DNA from: Irpex lacteus
Taxonomy: Eukaryota > Basidiomycota > Agaricomycetes > Polyporales > Irpicaceae
Length of the DNA stretch: 64,000 nucleotides
Assembly: GCA_001986395.2 (NCBI GenBank)
Contig: MQVO02000023.1
Location: 186,001 to 250,000, forward strand
Direction: 5' to 3'
Shown here: one piece after another, positions 46,640 to 58,387 of the stretch
Layout of the letters: each line of letters starts with the position of its first letter
Position numbering within the stretch: the stretch's first letter is position 1
The notes under the pieces: generated by a model
Database searches by the model: none
Told to the model about the DNA's origin: nothing
What the model saw: the letters and a program-made list of their open reading frames with translations, nothing else
Position numbers and translations under genes: made by a program

Positions 46640-47655
46640 TCAATCGAAGTTAGTACAGTATGCGGACATCTGCGCTGCAGCTTCCTCGATCATGTCCTCC
46701 TCCTTTTTCAGGACACCGCTCTCGCTGATCTTGAGCTTCCATGCCTCCATGCACCCGACACATAAGCCCGACATCTCCATCCGATAAGCAAGATCTTCAG
46801 CGAAGTCGGCCATAGGACAACGGGCAAAGTCCTCTATGCCCGTCCAGCATGTGAGGGCAGCGTCCTCGCACACGTCGGGCTGCTCGCAAGACGGGTTGGG
46901 CGGAGGGTTGGGGAAGGAAAGTGTTGCTCGGATGCGTTCTTTGTCGATCTTATCCCTCCACTTCAACAAACACTGAAGGGTATCGATGTCCACGAGGCTC
47001 AGATCGTCAGGGGTCAACGCGAGTTCCGGGGTGCGGAGAAGGGCCCTCACAGCAGGACGGTACCAGTAGTAGATGGAGCACTCCACCGAGATCATCATCA
47101 TTGAGACGGGATCCACTAATTCTTTCTCTTTGAGAGCTTCGATCTCGTATATGGCAAGAATTCGCATGGGTTCGATGGCCCAGCGGGTACCAACCCGCAG
47201 TCTCATGAAAGCACGAGAGATGGTTGGCAACGGTGGCTCCCTATATTCGTCGATCTCTACCCCCTCACTGAAACGAGAGATGAGATGACGTTATGATAAT
47301 CAAAACTGAGTACTCACGCAGGGTCCCCAAGTATCGCGTTCAGTACCAGAGTGAACTCTTCTGCGGAGTCTTTGACATGCAAGGGGTTGTGTTCTGTGGT
47401 CCCGGGAAGGCCAGCGTCGTTGGGTCTCAGATCAAAGAGTGTCTTGTACATCGTTAAAGAACGCCGAAGGAACAGCTCTTTGTAGACCTTGAACAGAACG
47501 TTTCCTGCCTGTTGAGAAATATAGTCAACGATGGTTAGATTATCAACGAAAGGACGCGGTCAGCTTACCTGTACGTATAGGTTACCACCATGATGAAAAT
47601 GGTGAGGCGACCTTTGAGGTTGGCCACTAACGTCATCTTGTTGAGTGTCACTCAT
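46640..47655 (-). CDS. BTB/POZ-domain protein (second local paralogue)
   Basis: Exons 47569-47655, 47318-47508 and 46640-47267 give 301 residues. The introns are phase 0 (GTAAGC..CAACAG) and phase 2 (GTGAGT..TTTCAG), identical in position to the paralogue at 44670; even the middle exon is the same length (191 bases). BTB core: HHGGNLYVQ, AGNVLFKVYKELFLRRSLTM, YKTLFDL, EFTLVLNAILGDP. The C-terminal half has ISRAFMRLRVGTRWAIEPMR and a Cys-bearing segment (CEQPDVCEDAALTCW). The ATG at 47655 is chosen because the codons upstream encode an unlikely FYCA repeat. Confidence 0.85.
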
Positions 47656-48385
47656 AATAACTGCGGCGCAATAAAAAGCACAATAGAATGCGCAATAGAA
47701 GGCCAAGAAACGTAATCTCCGGAAACTAGCTATGACGAGAGAGAGTAGGAGGAGAGGAAGTTTGAAGGATGCGCGAGGCCGAGCTTTATGCAATCCCAAC
47801 ATTGCGAGTCACGGTGGTTTGAAAACGTCTCACAACGATCCATATCAACCACGCCTGTTCGTTACGGATCATACCGCAAGTTTCTTGCGCCTCGTGCCTC
47901 TTGCACGTGTTGTCGCTCGAACAAAGAGTACTTACTGCATTCGTCATGGCACCCGTCCACAATCACTTTAGAGTGGTAGAACTCGTCATGAATCACGCTC
48001 ATCCGCAGCGTGTTGTTCGTGAAGCCGCGTATTGCACAATGCACGGCCCGTTGTGCCCCGTGCATGTCCAGACAAAAGGATACCTACTTCACCAGTCACA
48101 TCAGGCCACTCAAACCGGTACGACGGTTATATTCGTCGCAACCTTAGCCTCACTATTTGTTGAATGAAACGGCTGAATCGGATTGTTGAGATATCGCCCC
48201 TCGAGCTCGTCACGATCAAAGGGTTGTTGTGGAAGTTCGACTGCAGGAAGTATAAGTAAAGGATGGTCCGTCACGTTGTACTCGTCCCACCATCACCTTT
48301 TGCTTGCGCTGACTGAAGCTACAACATATTGCCACTGCATCGTAGCCTTGTATCCGCACACCTCCACACACCCACATTCTCGTCA
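47656..48385. other. Divergent promoter region of BTB and RING genes
   Basis: It separates the BTB gene (-) from the RING gene (+). An 88-codon plus-strand frame at 47901-48167 has no motif and is not called. Just upstream of the BTB start are AATAGAA/GCAATA repeats. Confidence 0.5.
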
Positions 48386-49147
48386 ATGCCGTCCATCGAA
48401 TACGATCCGGATGACTTACACGAGATTATCGTGCTGTCGTCGGATGAAGAGGCTTCCCAAGAGGCTTCCCTTCCCAGGATGGTTGAAAGGAGAAAGACAA
48501 AGACGGAACGCTTGAGGGAAGAAGTCAAAGCGCTGAAAAAGGTGTGGACGTACCTACTTCTCTGCCTTCTGCCCAGCTGATCCAGTTCTTAGGCGAAATC
48601 CAAGCTGGAAGCTGCCCTAGCAGCGGCCATTTCCCGTACACAAGCAGACCGAGCTACACTCGATCAAATTAAAGAGCATACCGTTTGCAGAGTATGCCTG
48701 CAGGCTATGTGGACGCCTTACATGTCAGTGACACAATTATCTCCACGTCCATGGTATTGACCACCGTCTTATAGGCTAGGATGCGGCCATTCATTTTGTA
48801 AGAGATGTCTGGAGGTGGTATTTGATCGGAAGTTACGCGAGCACGGTATAGCGAACCCAGCCTACGAGCTTTGTCCCCCGGCCGTACAATATTCTTTGGA
48901 GAGTCTGAGAGAGCCTGACCTTTCTGCATTCGATGCATACGTCATCCGGCAGAGGCTACGCGACTGGCAGGATGGCATAGTGGGGCCCAAGTACTGCTGC
49001 CCGTTTTGCAGAGCGAGGGTGGTGAGTGCTCCGGTTGAGTGCTTCGCTCTGAAGAATGTTGTACGCTGTACCGAAGCCATGGTGGGCCAGAGTGCTGGGG
49101 AAGAGTGGGATAGATTTTTTTTGCCCATACCTCAGCCGCGCGTGTAG
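48386..49147 (+). CDS. RING-finger protein, probable E3 ubiquitin ligase
   Basis: Exons 48386-48541, 48593-48723 and 48775-49147 give 219 residues; the first donor (GTGTGG) is weak but is the only one that keeps frame. An acidic N-terminus (IVLSSDEE) and a short basic coiled coil precede the RING: CRVC at 84-87, CGH at 99-101, CKRC at 104-107, and CPFC at 171-174. The C6-C7 spacing of 63 residues is far longer than in classical RINGs; the inserted stretch (Pro/Tyr/Leu-rich, one extra Cys) matches what I know of an agaricomycete RING subfamily with WTPYxLxCGH. All eight ligands are present, so zinc binding and E2 recruitment are plausible. The substrate is unknown. Confidence 0.85.
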
Positions 49148-49827
49148 GCGGCGGCGAAGATGTACTTACTCGTATTTGTAACGATAGCCTAAAGCCCTTG
49201 ACCTTGTTCGCTCAGAAGCGGAACTGCGACTTGAAATGACTCTACTGACTCTACGACACATGATTAATGAAGTGCGAGCTTAAGCCAAGTGTATGTAAGA
49301 GGGCGATTGGTATGGGAGTCGCTTAGAGACGTCAAGTGGGTTGGAAGCTTGAAGTAAAGAGAAGCCCCGATGGCGACGAGATCGGCGCATCAAGCAAATT
49401 CAAGGTTCAAACAGGCGCTCCGAGTGTCCAGGGATTTGCTACCTACGGAGCGCTCGACACTGAGAAGTACTCAACCTTGAGGTCCTCAACGTTAACGTGT
49501 TCGGTGAATGTGGAACCTTCGCCGCTCTTATTAACAGAGATGTTAAGTATTCCCGTCTTCTGGTTATGAAGAACCGGTACCATGGCCAACTATGCAACCA
49601 TGACGCTCCTCGACAAGCCGTCCTCTAGCTGCATAATGGAACAAACAACTTTCAGTTGCTCGTGCCCTACGTGCTTATCTGCTGTGCCCACTCCCCCAAG
49701 CTCTTCATGACTCTCCCATCTTGTTCTTTCCCTTCCATACACTCCCACCGCTGCTGTACTCGCAAAACCCAATCCTTACGATGCCTTGCTCCACCAGAAG
49801 CGTTTCAAACGGTATTGCGGTAACAGT
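49148..49827. other. Intergenic
   Basis: Region downstream of the RING gene and upstream of the F-box/LRR-like gene. A 77-codon frame at 49336-49569 shows no motif. The F-box exon of the next gene, if it has one, may lie here unrecognised. Confidence 0.45.
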
Positions 49828-50997
49828 ATGCAGATTGATTCTTTCATCGCCACTCGAGCTAACATACGGGTACATAGCACGCTTTCAACCGAAATATTCA
49901 GGTAAGTAATCACTTATCTACGCGTATAAAAGGCTCATGGCAACTATTAGTCGTATTACAGCGCACGCAGTGCTCAAGAGCTTCATCAGTTAGCCTCGGA
50001 TTGCAGGCATCGTCCTGCAGTGGCGCTCGGTATTGACACCATGCATATCATGCTCGCTTATGAAGCAACATTAATCACTTCGGTCCTTCGCACTACGTTA
50101 AACTTCATGACCAACCTCACCGACCTCGTTCTTGACTTTCCTCGGGGAATTACGCCTCCGTTACTCGCGAGGGTGAACCTCCCCCACCTTCGTTTGTTCA
50201 AGTCAAACATGCCTCACTCAAGGATGACGATGTTCCTACTCTCCCACGCGGACACCACTGTGAATGCGAATGCGCCCTTAAGGTCGCTTGTCATTGACAG
50301 CTGTGGCGGACGCTCTCGAGTTTGCCCACTCAGTCTCTGCGTCATGGATAACATCACCGAGCTGGAATGTCCGCTCAGTTGTGCGGCCGCGGGCTTGACT
50401 CTGGGAAAGAGTGTAGAGCGTTTGACTACCTGGCATCGTGAAGCCACGCCCCCAGCTTCCAAGCTCATCGCGTCCCTCCCCCGCGCTCCTGGTCTTTCAT
50501 TCCTTTCCATCGAAGTTTCCGCGAGAGACAGTCGTGTGCTTTCAACTATACCCTGGCTTGCGCCGAGAGTAGCCAATCTTAAGATTGTCGAGATTGATGT
50601 GAACGTGGTAAGCAAGCACGTTGTAACACCTAGCATGAAAAGCACTGATTCCAAAGTAATGTGACAGGCTGCTACTCCTTCTGCTTATCGTCTTGTCAAC
50701 GGCTACAAGTTATGGGCAATTATGATTAAGCGTCTTACTCGCCTCCGAACCCTTCATGTGCGTACTCCCTCACACTTCGTGCGTGACCGTGGCGACGAAG
50801 ACCAGGAGAAGACAAGGCTTTTGCTATGGCTGACAGGTAACCATGCGAGTGAGTGGGACAAGGGACAACACTTGAAGAGGGTAGGAGTGCATTACGGACT
50901 AGACGTGGGAGGGGTGATCAGCCACTGGGATGTCGGCCACGACTGGGTTCGGTACGCTCATGTTGCGGTTACTGTAGCAGAAAATGTATTGATGTAG
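49828..50997 (+). CDS. F-box/LRR-like protein (F-box itself not seen)
   Basis: Exons 49828-49901, 49962-50607 and 50668-50997 give 349 residues with phase 2 and phase 0 introns. The body is a leucine-rich, repeat-like series typical of agaricomycete F-box associated proteins: FMTNLTDLVLDFP, LLARVNLPHLRLFKSNMPH, LRSLVIDSC, ITELECPL, LSFLSIEVS, VANLKIVEIDV, LTRLRTLHVRT. No F-box consensus is visible in the short N-terminal exon, so either an upstream exon was missed or the domain is degenerate. An F-box/LRR protein would be a substrate adaptor of SCF ubiquitin ligases; that role is inference. It shares its strand with the RING gene upstream and the WD40 gene downstream. Confidence 0.65.
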
Positions 50998-51546
50998 TAC
51001 CCCGCATTGTAATTCATATTGTATATTGTACTTTATATCGCCCACTTGCACTACTCCTGCATGCTAGGACTTAGACTGTACGGTCTTAAATGGGAAGCGT
51101 ACATCTCACTGAAACTTATTCTGCGACCACCGACATCCCCGACGTCGGTAATGCAATGAGTTCCTGGGGTGAAGCCCTTGGCCGGAACGCCAAAGGCGGA
51201 AAGGCCTGCACGTAGGAGGGGCTCCCACAAAGTGCCTGTGTTCCATGACAAGATACACAGCTTTTACTTAGGCAAATGAGTCCAAAAACAATACCTTTGG
51301 TAACACCTTTTCTCGTGTTACAAACGTAAGGAAAAAGGTGCGCGATACGATTGCGATAACCAGCAACGCTTCCGTTTGATCCGACATACTATTGATGCCT
51401 ACCTTTAAATTTGGCTCTCCGGATCAGCCATTCGGAGATCCAAATCTGAGTCTGTGCGGTTGATAATTAGCGATCATCCCGTTCAGTGTCCCCCTTTTGT
51501 CCACATACGTCCACGATTGCTTCGCTCAACACCATTTCAGTGGATC
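50998..51546. other. Intergenic, WD40 gene promoter
   Basis: No exon recognised; it should contain the promoter of the WD40 gene. Confidence 0.5.
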
Positions 51547-53126
51547 ATGGACACACTCCGCTACGAAGAACTCTACTCCCTAAGAAACGAACACACCGCC
51601 TTGATAGCCTATATGACATTTAGTCCCGATGGCACCATGCTTGCAACTTGTGGCCTTGATGGCAAGCTCTGTATCTGGGGGTGGAGGACGGGACAACTTC
51701 TGTTCACTTTTCTTTCGCAGGGACATGTTGCTGCACTGTGTTGTATTTGGAAGCTTGAGCGCAATGATCGGGTCATCTGTGGGCTGGGCGACGGAGCTAT
51801 AGCAGAGTATTCCTTTGGAAACGTTCAGGTGAGCGACCGATCTTATTGGTGGAATGACCAACTAAACAATGGTCAGGGCAGGGCAACCGTGGATGGATTT
51901 GGTGCTCATCAGTATCCGGTTGAGAAACTAGCACTGTCCAAAAGGTATCTTGCGTCCGGTGCTCAGAGGGAGCTGAGTGTGTGGAAACAGACAACGGGTA
52001 AGTAAGTGCTCGAAATTGCAATTCACGTTGGATGACACGCTCAAGAAGATCGGTGGATTATCGAATCACGTCTGCCACAGCCGTCGACTGACAATAGCGA
52101 CATAATCGTGGTTACAAGCCTGAACTGGTTTGCAGCTGAATGTTCGGAGGAAGAGTTGATCGCGACTTATATGTATCAAGGCATTGTGTGAGCTCGTTTA
52201 ACTTCTCCCAGCTTCTGTTTTCTGTACTTATTCATGTTACCAGATTCTACAAGTCGTCTGACTGGAGTATTTCGCGCGTAATCAAACACCAAATGCCGCT
52301 GTAAGCCCAATCCAGTGACAGACAAGGTTCTCTTTCGTGACGTTGGTTTCTGTAGTTGCGACGCAGCGATTTCCTGCGATAATAAACGTCTCGCAGTCTC
52401 GAGACCGGGTGATGGGTGTGAAGTCTACGAAATAAATTCCGGTTTTACCAGCGCAATCCGTGTCTTCAAGTCGGCAAGCTCGGATTCGCAGAAGTATCCA
52501 CTACCCGTGCGCTTTGCTCATAACGGACGTGCGGTATTGATGGGAGGCTACGAGGATGTGGTTACATTATGGGACGTGAGTTCAGGTCTGCTGCACCAAA
52601 GCATTCCCGTTCAAAGTAAGCACGTCGCCTATGATTCTAGCTTAAGCTGACTTCAATGTAGCTTGCTCCAGAACAACCTGTCTGGACGCCTTTGTGAAGC
52701 TCACCGAAGGCTCGGGTTCCGAGGATCAATTTGCCATCGCCGTGGGCTATGTACACCCTAGCAACACAGCCGGTATTACTCTGTACACGATAAAAACCCC
52801 TGGTAAGGAGGCGTGTATTCTTTTCAGGAGCCCTCTGACCATTTGTGATAGGTCCGCTCAAGAGACTCCCTACCCCAAGGGTAGCGCTGATATCTTCCAT
52901 TGCTTCGGTGAGTAATCGTCTGTGAGTAACCGTCTCAAACGTTTACGATCAGCTCTGATTTGGTTAGAATATCTTCTCCCTCGTACTGCTCATTTTTCTC
53001 TGTGTCGTTGTGGCGTTGTTGATTCTGGTGTCAATCGACCCCCACCTTTTCGTCTCCACCTTACCCCCATATCTCTCTCAATACTTCGATGTGCTTGATT
53101 TGAGAGTGCTACGCGTGTTTATGTAG
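51547..53126 (+). CDS. WD40-repeat protein with C-terminal membrane helix
   Basis: Eight exons join in phase to 311 residues: 51547-51828, 51877-51997, 52046-52187, 52244-52300, 52356-52615, 52662-52802, 52852-52907 and 52968-53126. WD-like blades are visible as HTALIAYMTFSPDGTMLATC..KLCIWGW, VEKLALSKRYLASGA..LSVWKQ, and VRFAHNGRAVLMGGYEDVVTLWD. The last exon encodes a long hydrophobic helix (FSLVLLIFLCVVVALLILV, about residues 262-281) and a 30-residue tail, which would make it a tail-anchored or single-pass protein. The first intron is 48 bases and in frame, so it could be retained. The number of blades is too small for one closed propeller, so additional degenerate blades or oligomerisation are likely. 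Function unknown. Confidence 0.75.
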
Positions 53127-53587
53127 TACTGTGTCATTCGATTGAACAGAGGAGATTTAAAGGATGATGCCCTCTAATCCCCGTTTGCTGGCCTTAATGT
53201 ACATGTCACGCTCCCCGAATCCACCCCACCCGGTTCGGTTCATAGCGGTTATGCGCGATAATTCACTCGCCGTGTATGTGGTTACTAAGCGCGGGCTTTC
53301 TCCGAGTCAATCACGACTGTCATCTTCTCAACTGACAATCTTGTCAACTACAGCGAAGCATCTTTGGAATAGCGGAATCGACAGATACTTCAAAGGGCCG
53401 GTTTAGACTAGGCCTTGACCAGGAGAATCGCCCAATGATCAAGGGAGCCTTTGTCTCCCTTCTTCTGTGGCCTCCATAAATCCATCTCGCTCGCACCTAC
53501 GCTTCACAAATCCCCCCTCTTCTACCATTCTCCTACCCGTCTCTCATTTTTCTTCATCCATTAGCCGAAGCGGCGTCGTCTCTCGCA
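53127..53587. other. Intergenic
   Basis: A short plus-strand frame (53164-53406) has no motif. Pyrimidine-rich sequence at 53450-53580 is the probable promoter/5' UTR of the next gene. Confidence 0.5.
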
Positions 53588-54186
53588 ATGGCACCTGTGT
53601 ACGTGTTCTTCTCTAGTCCTTCGAATACTGCTGAAAGCTTTCTGAGTAGCGTGATGTACGATGAATTTGTGGTTTACAAAGATAGATTAGGACCTTCGGA
53701 GGAGGCGCACTACACCGGGAAGCTTGTCCTTGCTAAGATTGATCGTGGCTCTTGTGAGTGGACTGTGTCTTGGTAGTCTTGTCGTCTCTGATGCTTCTGT
53801 TTCTCGCTCACAGTCAGGGCCATGTTGTTCAACAACGACGGTGTTGTGGTCAAGAACGTTTCTCTGAATGCTACGAGCAGGATCTCTTGCAAGGAGGTGA
53901 AATAGACCACGTCCTCCTCCCCCATATATCTCCTTATCCTGAGCATTATTAGACCGGACTCGAATGCGACCTGCACTTCGCTCAAGAGATGCAACACGAC
54001 TCCGCATTTTCGATGGAGTTCCGTTTCCAGAATGAGAAGGATATGTGGAAGTTGGGTCTCGCCCTCTTGACGGCTCGTACAGACACAAGAGAGAGGGTGG
54101 CGGAGGAGGAAAATATGCTCCGCGCGCTGGCTGGACAAGTCAGCAGCAGCATGGGACACGTACAGTTTATTCCATCTGACTTCTAG
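53588..54186 (+). CDS. Small hypothetical protein, possible PH-like fold
   Basis: Exons 53588-53753, 53814-53896 and 53953-54186 give 160 residues, joined in phase 1 and phase 0 (the second donor, GTGAAA, is weak). A start ATG follows a pyrimidine-rich leader. The pattern of alternating strands (KLVLAKIDRGSFRAMLFNND, VVVKNVSLNATSRISCKE, FSMEFRFQNEKDMWKLGLAL) ending in an amphipathic helix with Trp resembles a pleckstrin-homology-like domain. That is structural guesswork; no sequence family is recognised. Confidence 0.6.
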
Positions 54187-54629
54187 GGGTCCATGTATTG
54201 TTACAGTATTCGTGGGATCTTCGCCCGTAATTTCCTCCATAAACTTCTGTCTGTTATCCCCAGTATTCAACATTCGATATTCATGTGTATGACCCGTTTG
54301 TGAAATTGCCTCGCCTTTCCGGCCACCAATGGGCGCTCTCTGCGTGCCTCTGCTTTAACGCAACCTCCAACGTCGAAGCGTAGCCGCGCTCATCCAGCGG
54401 CTTGTAAGAAGGTACGCGTATGCGATAATAGTTTGATATCCTGATACTAAGCTTTGATGTTTAGTGTGTAACAGCGACTGCGTCCTCGAAGAGGACTGAC
54501 CATCTTATTACCCATAGGTACGTACATCACTCGAGTCTCTTCTTCTATGATATTCAAAAGTACAAGGTGATCGCATTACAGATCATCGTGGGTGAAACTA
54601 TATCTGCCCTGGGACAGCATATAGAAGAA
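54187..54629. other. Intergenic, upstream of transposase gene
   Basis: Several splice-like signals lie at 54410-54590, but no upstream exon fits the transposase frame without a stop. No CACTA-type terminal inverted repeat was spotted. Confidence 0.4.
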
Positions 54630-57600
54630 ATGTCAACCTCCGAGGTACAAATCTGCACTTGCGATGCGTGTATCGCAAGCGGAAACGTCGTACAAGATGA
54701 GGTTTTTGGTCAGATCCCAGGCCGGCTGTTGACATACCCCGAGTTCCTCAAACACCAGAATACTCTGCCGGCAGCCACGAGTTCCATAGTCGACATACCC
54801 CCTTCGCACGCGCGATTCGTGAGGAGCAGGTCTCGGGTGCGTGATGGTGGTTTTGCAATAAAGCCTAACCTTCAACATCGAGCCTTATTTAGATTGCTTC
54901 AGTCCACGAGATATCCGATGAAGACCGATCTACCTTGGACGCCATTCGTAGCCAACTTGCGACGAGGGCGGCGGCGTTCCCAGATCTATCCCAGCCTCTG
55001 TTATTCACCCACCCTCCCACCGACTCAATGGACGATGATGTGCCCATACATGACAACACGACTGTGGCCTTTAACGCGGGAGCGTACCCTCTTGTGGAAG
55101 GCGCAGCAGAGAACGCTGGGGTGTTGAACTATCAGTCTTGGTTAATCACGGTATTCCGTCAGGTACAAGATATCGCTGCCAAATATTCCCTTGCTCCCGA
55201 TCACTTGGCCGTGGACCAACTGCGGGACGTGATAATTGAACAACTTACCGATCTCGAGGTCGCGAAGGGAAAGGAATGGGAGCGGCAACAGGCCTTACTT
55301 TTGACGGCGGGGAAGTGCGAGCAGATTGGGATCCCGGTATTTCGTGCAGGTGAGTAGGGTACTTGTTCTTTCCATCCATCTTGTTTACTGAAAAGACTCC
55401 AGCTCCTACTCCTCCATTGGTGACCCAGCCGATATTCTTCGCGTGTTATATGCTCCTCACAGTTCTCCATATCTTTTGCGCCGTGTCTTTACACCGCTGC
55501 GATCAATTCATTCTCCCTGTGCTTAAGCTCGTTCTGAGGCTGCACGAACAGTATCTTCTCGGAACGAAGAAAGCCGAGAACAAGGTTTCCGAGGCCATCC
55601 CGGGAACTATCAAGAAGGTGACTTCGTCACTGAGGCTTGATCCCACTCTGGTAACCTTCATATGCTGCAAAGACTGCTTCGCCTGCTACTCTCCTACCAG
55701 TCATCCTCGTCACTGCGTTTACAAATCCGCCCCGGATGCACCTCCTTGCGGTCGCGCTCTGACTTGCAAAAGAAACAGGAAGGGGAAACGAGTCGAAGAG
55801 CCAGAAAGAGAAATCCATTGTCAGGACTTTCGTAGTTGGTTGGCTGAGCTTCTCAGTCGGCCGGGGATGGAAGAGATGCTGGAACGTAACCCGTATAACA
55901 CCGGTGCGGCGGAGGGTGAGCTACGGGACGTGTGGGACGGGAAGGTTCTCCGAAACTTCCGTGGCGCAGATGGCAAGAACTTCTTTATTCACAAGGGACC
56001 GGGAGAGATTCACCTGGCCTTCAGTCTCTGCGAGGATAATTTCAACCCATTCTTCAACAAGCACGGAGGGAAGTCATATAGCGCAGGCGTGATTTGTCTC
56101 ATATGTCTCAACCTCCCTCCCCATCTACGCTACCTGCTTGAGAACGTCTTCATCTTCTGCGTCTTCCCTGGACCGAAGGAGCCGAAACTTGAACAGATCA
56201 ACAACGTCATGAGGTTCCTTGTGGACCAGTTCTGCGTCTTTTGGGCCCCGGGAGTGTTTTACGATTCGACACCCAGGTATCCTCGTGGAAGGCTCGTCCA
56301 GGCTGCTATAGTACTTCTACTCGGCGATTTGATGGCGGTACGCAAGATATCAGGGATCAGCAAGTGGTGTACGCAGTGCCCGATACTGGCCATGGATATC
56401 GACAACCTCAAGCCTGAGACATGGCCAGCGCCGCGTTCTGGAGAAGAACATAGAAGGTTAGCAGAGGAATGGAAACTCCTCGGCACCAAGGCTCGTATAA
56501 GGCACTTCGCTCGATACGGCATACGATGGTCCGAACTTCTGCGTCTTCCTTACTTTGATATGCCTACCTTCACCGCAATAGAGCTGTCGCACAATCTGCT
56601 GACCAATTGCGCAGAACATCACCTTCGATCTCTGTGGGGCATGGATTCTTCGCTCCCGGACGGACTCGGCGACAAAGTGGTACGCCAACGGAAGAAACGT
56701 GAAGCTCATCCAACAGAGATCGAACACGCTTGGCAGGTAGTGCACCGGGGGACGAAGAATCAGCTGGCAGACATTCCTGCAATTGTGCTTGTGGAATGTT
56801 GCAAGCGTGCAGGAGAGCCAAATGGAGGAAAGAAGATGGCTCTTTTGGAAGCGTTAGAGAATTACGTATGGCGATTTGCATGCATCGTTAGATGATTAAC
56901 TAACAATATGTTTCACAGAGAATAGCTAACGGAATAGTTGACGCGAACGGCCTCCCGGTTAACCCGCTCCCTAAGACGAATCCGAGTGACTCTCCGACAG
57001 AGTACGAAACGTACGAAGCAGAGAGTGCCCTATCACGTGCTCAGTCAGCGAAGCCCCTTCTCCGCCTCCGGAAGAGAGTCGTCGAAGCTCTAATTTCGAG
57101 CAGAATCGAGGAAGAGCCAGAGGCGCTCGACACTGTCCTTGACGTCATGTCTAGGGGCAGCTCGCAACTTGATTCCGACTTCATACAGGATTCATCGGAC
57201 GCTGATACCTCTCGGGAATCCGTGCGTTCGTCGTTGATCCTAGGATCTCGTAACAAAGGGTTCTTATCTGACGTATTGTGGGCTATTGTGCGTACTATCA
57301 TGCTTAATAATCAATTTATATCTATTGATTTCACCATTCCAGGAGTCGAGGAAGCGAGAAAAACGGAAGCTCGCAGGCGAAGAGAGTGAGACACACCAAA
57401 AAAGTGCCGTGCTAGGGGCACAGACCTTGGCCCATATCCACGAAGATATCCAGCGGATGACACTACCATCGTGGATAGGGAGGGTCCCTCATAACTTGGG
57501 TACCAAATCTCATGGCACACTTTCCCAAGACGCTTTACGCACCACTGTCACAGTGATTTTAGTGAGCTCTCTCCCAAGAATATGGGGCACGGAGCCTGAG

Positions 57601-58387
57601 GGCTCTCGCAAACGCGAGATGCTCACCAATTTCCTTGACTTCTCCGTCGCGGCCGACATCGCGCTCATGAGGAGCATTACTATTGACGCCATCGATGACA
57701 ACCACGACCGGTTCTTGAAGTATTTGCGAGGGGTTCGCACTTTGTTTCCTCATCGTGGGTTGATCCCAAATCAACATTTGTCTCTCCATCTGAAAGACAC
57801 GCTCAAGAATCATGGTCCAGCTCCAGGGCAGCGGACAAACCTTCTCGAGAGGATCAACTTCCTATTGCAGAAAACGCACACTAATTCCAAGCCAGGTAGG
57901 TTCTTGATCTACAACCTGAGCGTCGTTCGCTGTTGACCATAACCTATTAGGAGAGATGGAACTAACAATGATCCGACGTCTTTGTACCTCTCAGCAGATT
58001 CGTGCATCTATGGCTCGACTGCCTGCCGAGCTGGAGCCTCTCAGGCATTCCTTCGTGATGGCCTTCGATAGTGACGACCGAGGAACTTTACAGAGCGAAT
58101 CCGGGGGCTACTTCAATAACTCTATCAACTACTCAAACTGGACCGTAAAGGAACAGATACCCCAACGCCTATACGAGCTGCTATGTGCTCTGGATCCTGA
58201 TCGCATTCCTTCTCGCACCGCCCTGTTCCAAACTTCCTTCACTTTTCGACGGGCTAGCTATTCTGCCGCGTCGACTGGGCGCGCTGACAGCTACGTTATT
58301 TTCGGAAATTATCCCTTAGGGCGATGGTACGCAGGTCAGATCACTGATATCATGGTGCAGGAGCGCTGTAACGCCATTACTCTGTAA
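54630..58387 (+). CDS. Tnp2/CACTA-like transposase, C-terminally truncated
   Basis: Six exons (54630-54836, 54893-55349, 55403-56865, 56919-57287, 57343-57895, 57951-58387) join without a stop to 1161 residues. The order is that of agaricomycete Tnp2-type transposases: a CTCDAC start, FICCKDCFACY zinc-binding region, WDGKVLRNFRG, SLCEDNFNPFFNK, LICLNLPPHLRYLLENVF, PGPKEPKLEQIN, GDLMAVRK, RWSELLRLPYFD, LTNCAEHHLRSLWGMD, then PSWIGRVPHN, LSLHLKD and a C-terminal portion after LLQKTHTN. Acidic positions at D433 (CEDNFNP) and D530 (GDL) are kept; the family's DxMHN reads ELSHN, with Glu at 615. The homologous proteins I know continue well beyond AGQI; here the stop is the TAA of the LTR that starts at 58383, so the C-terminus is cut. 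Confidence 0.85.
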
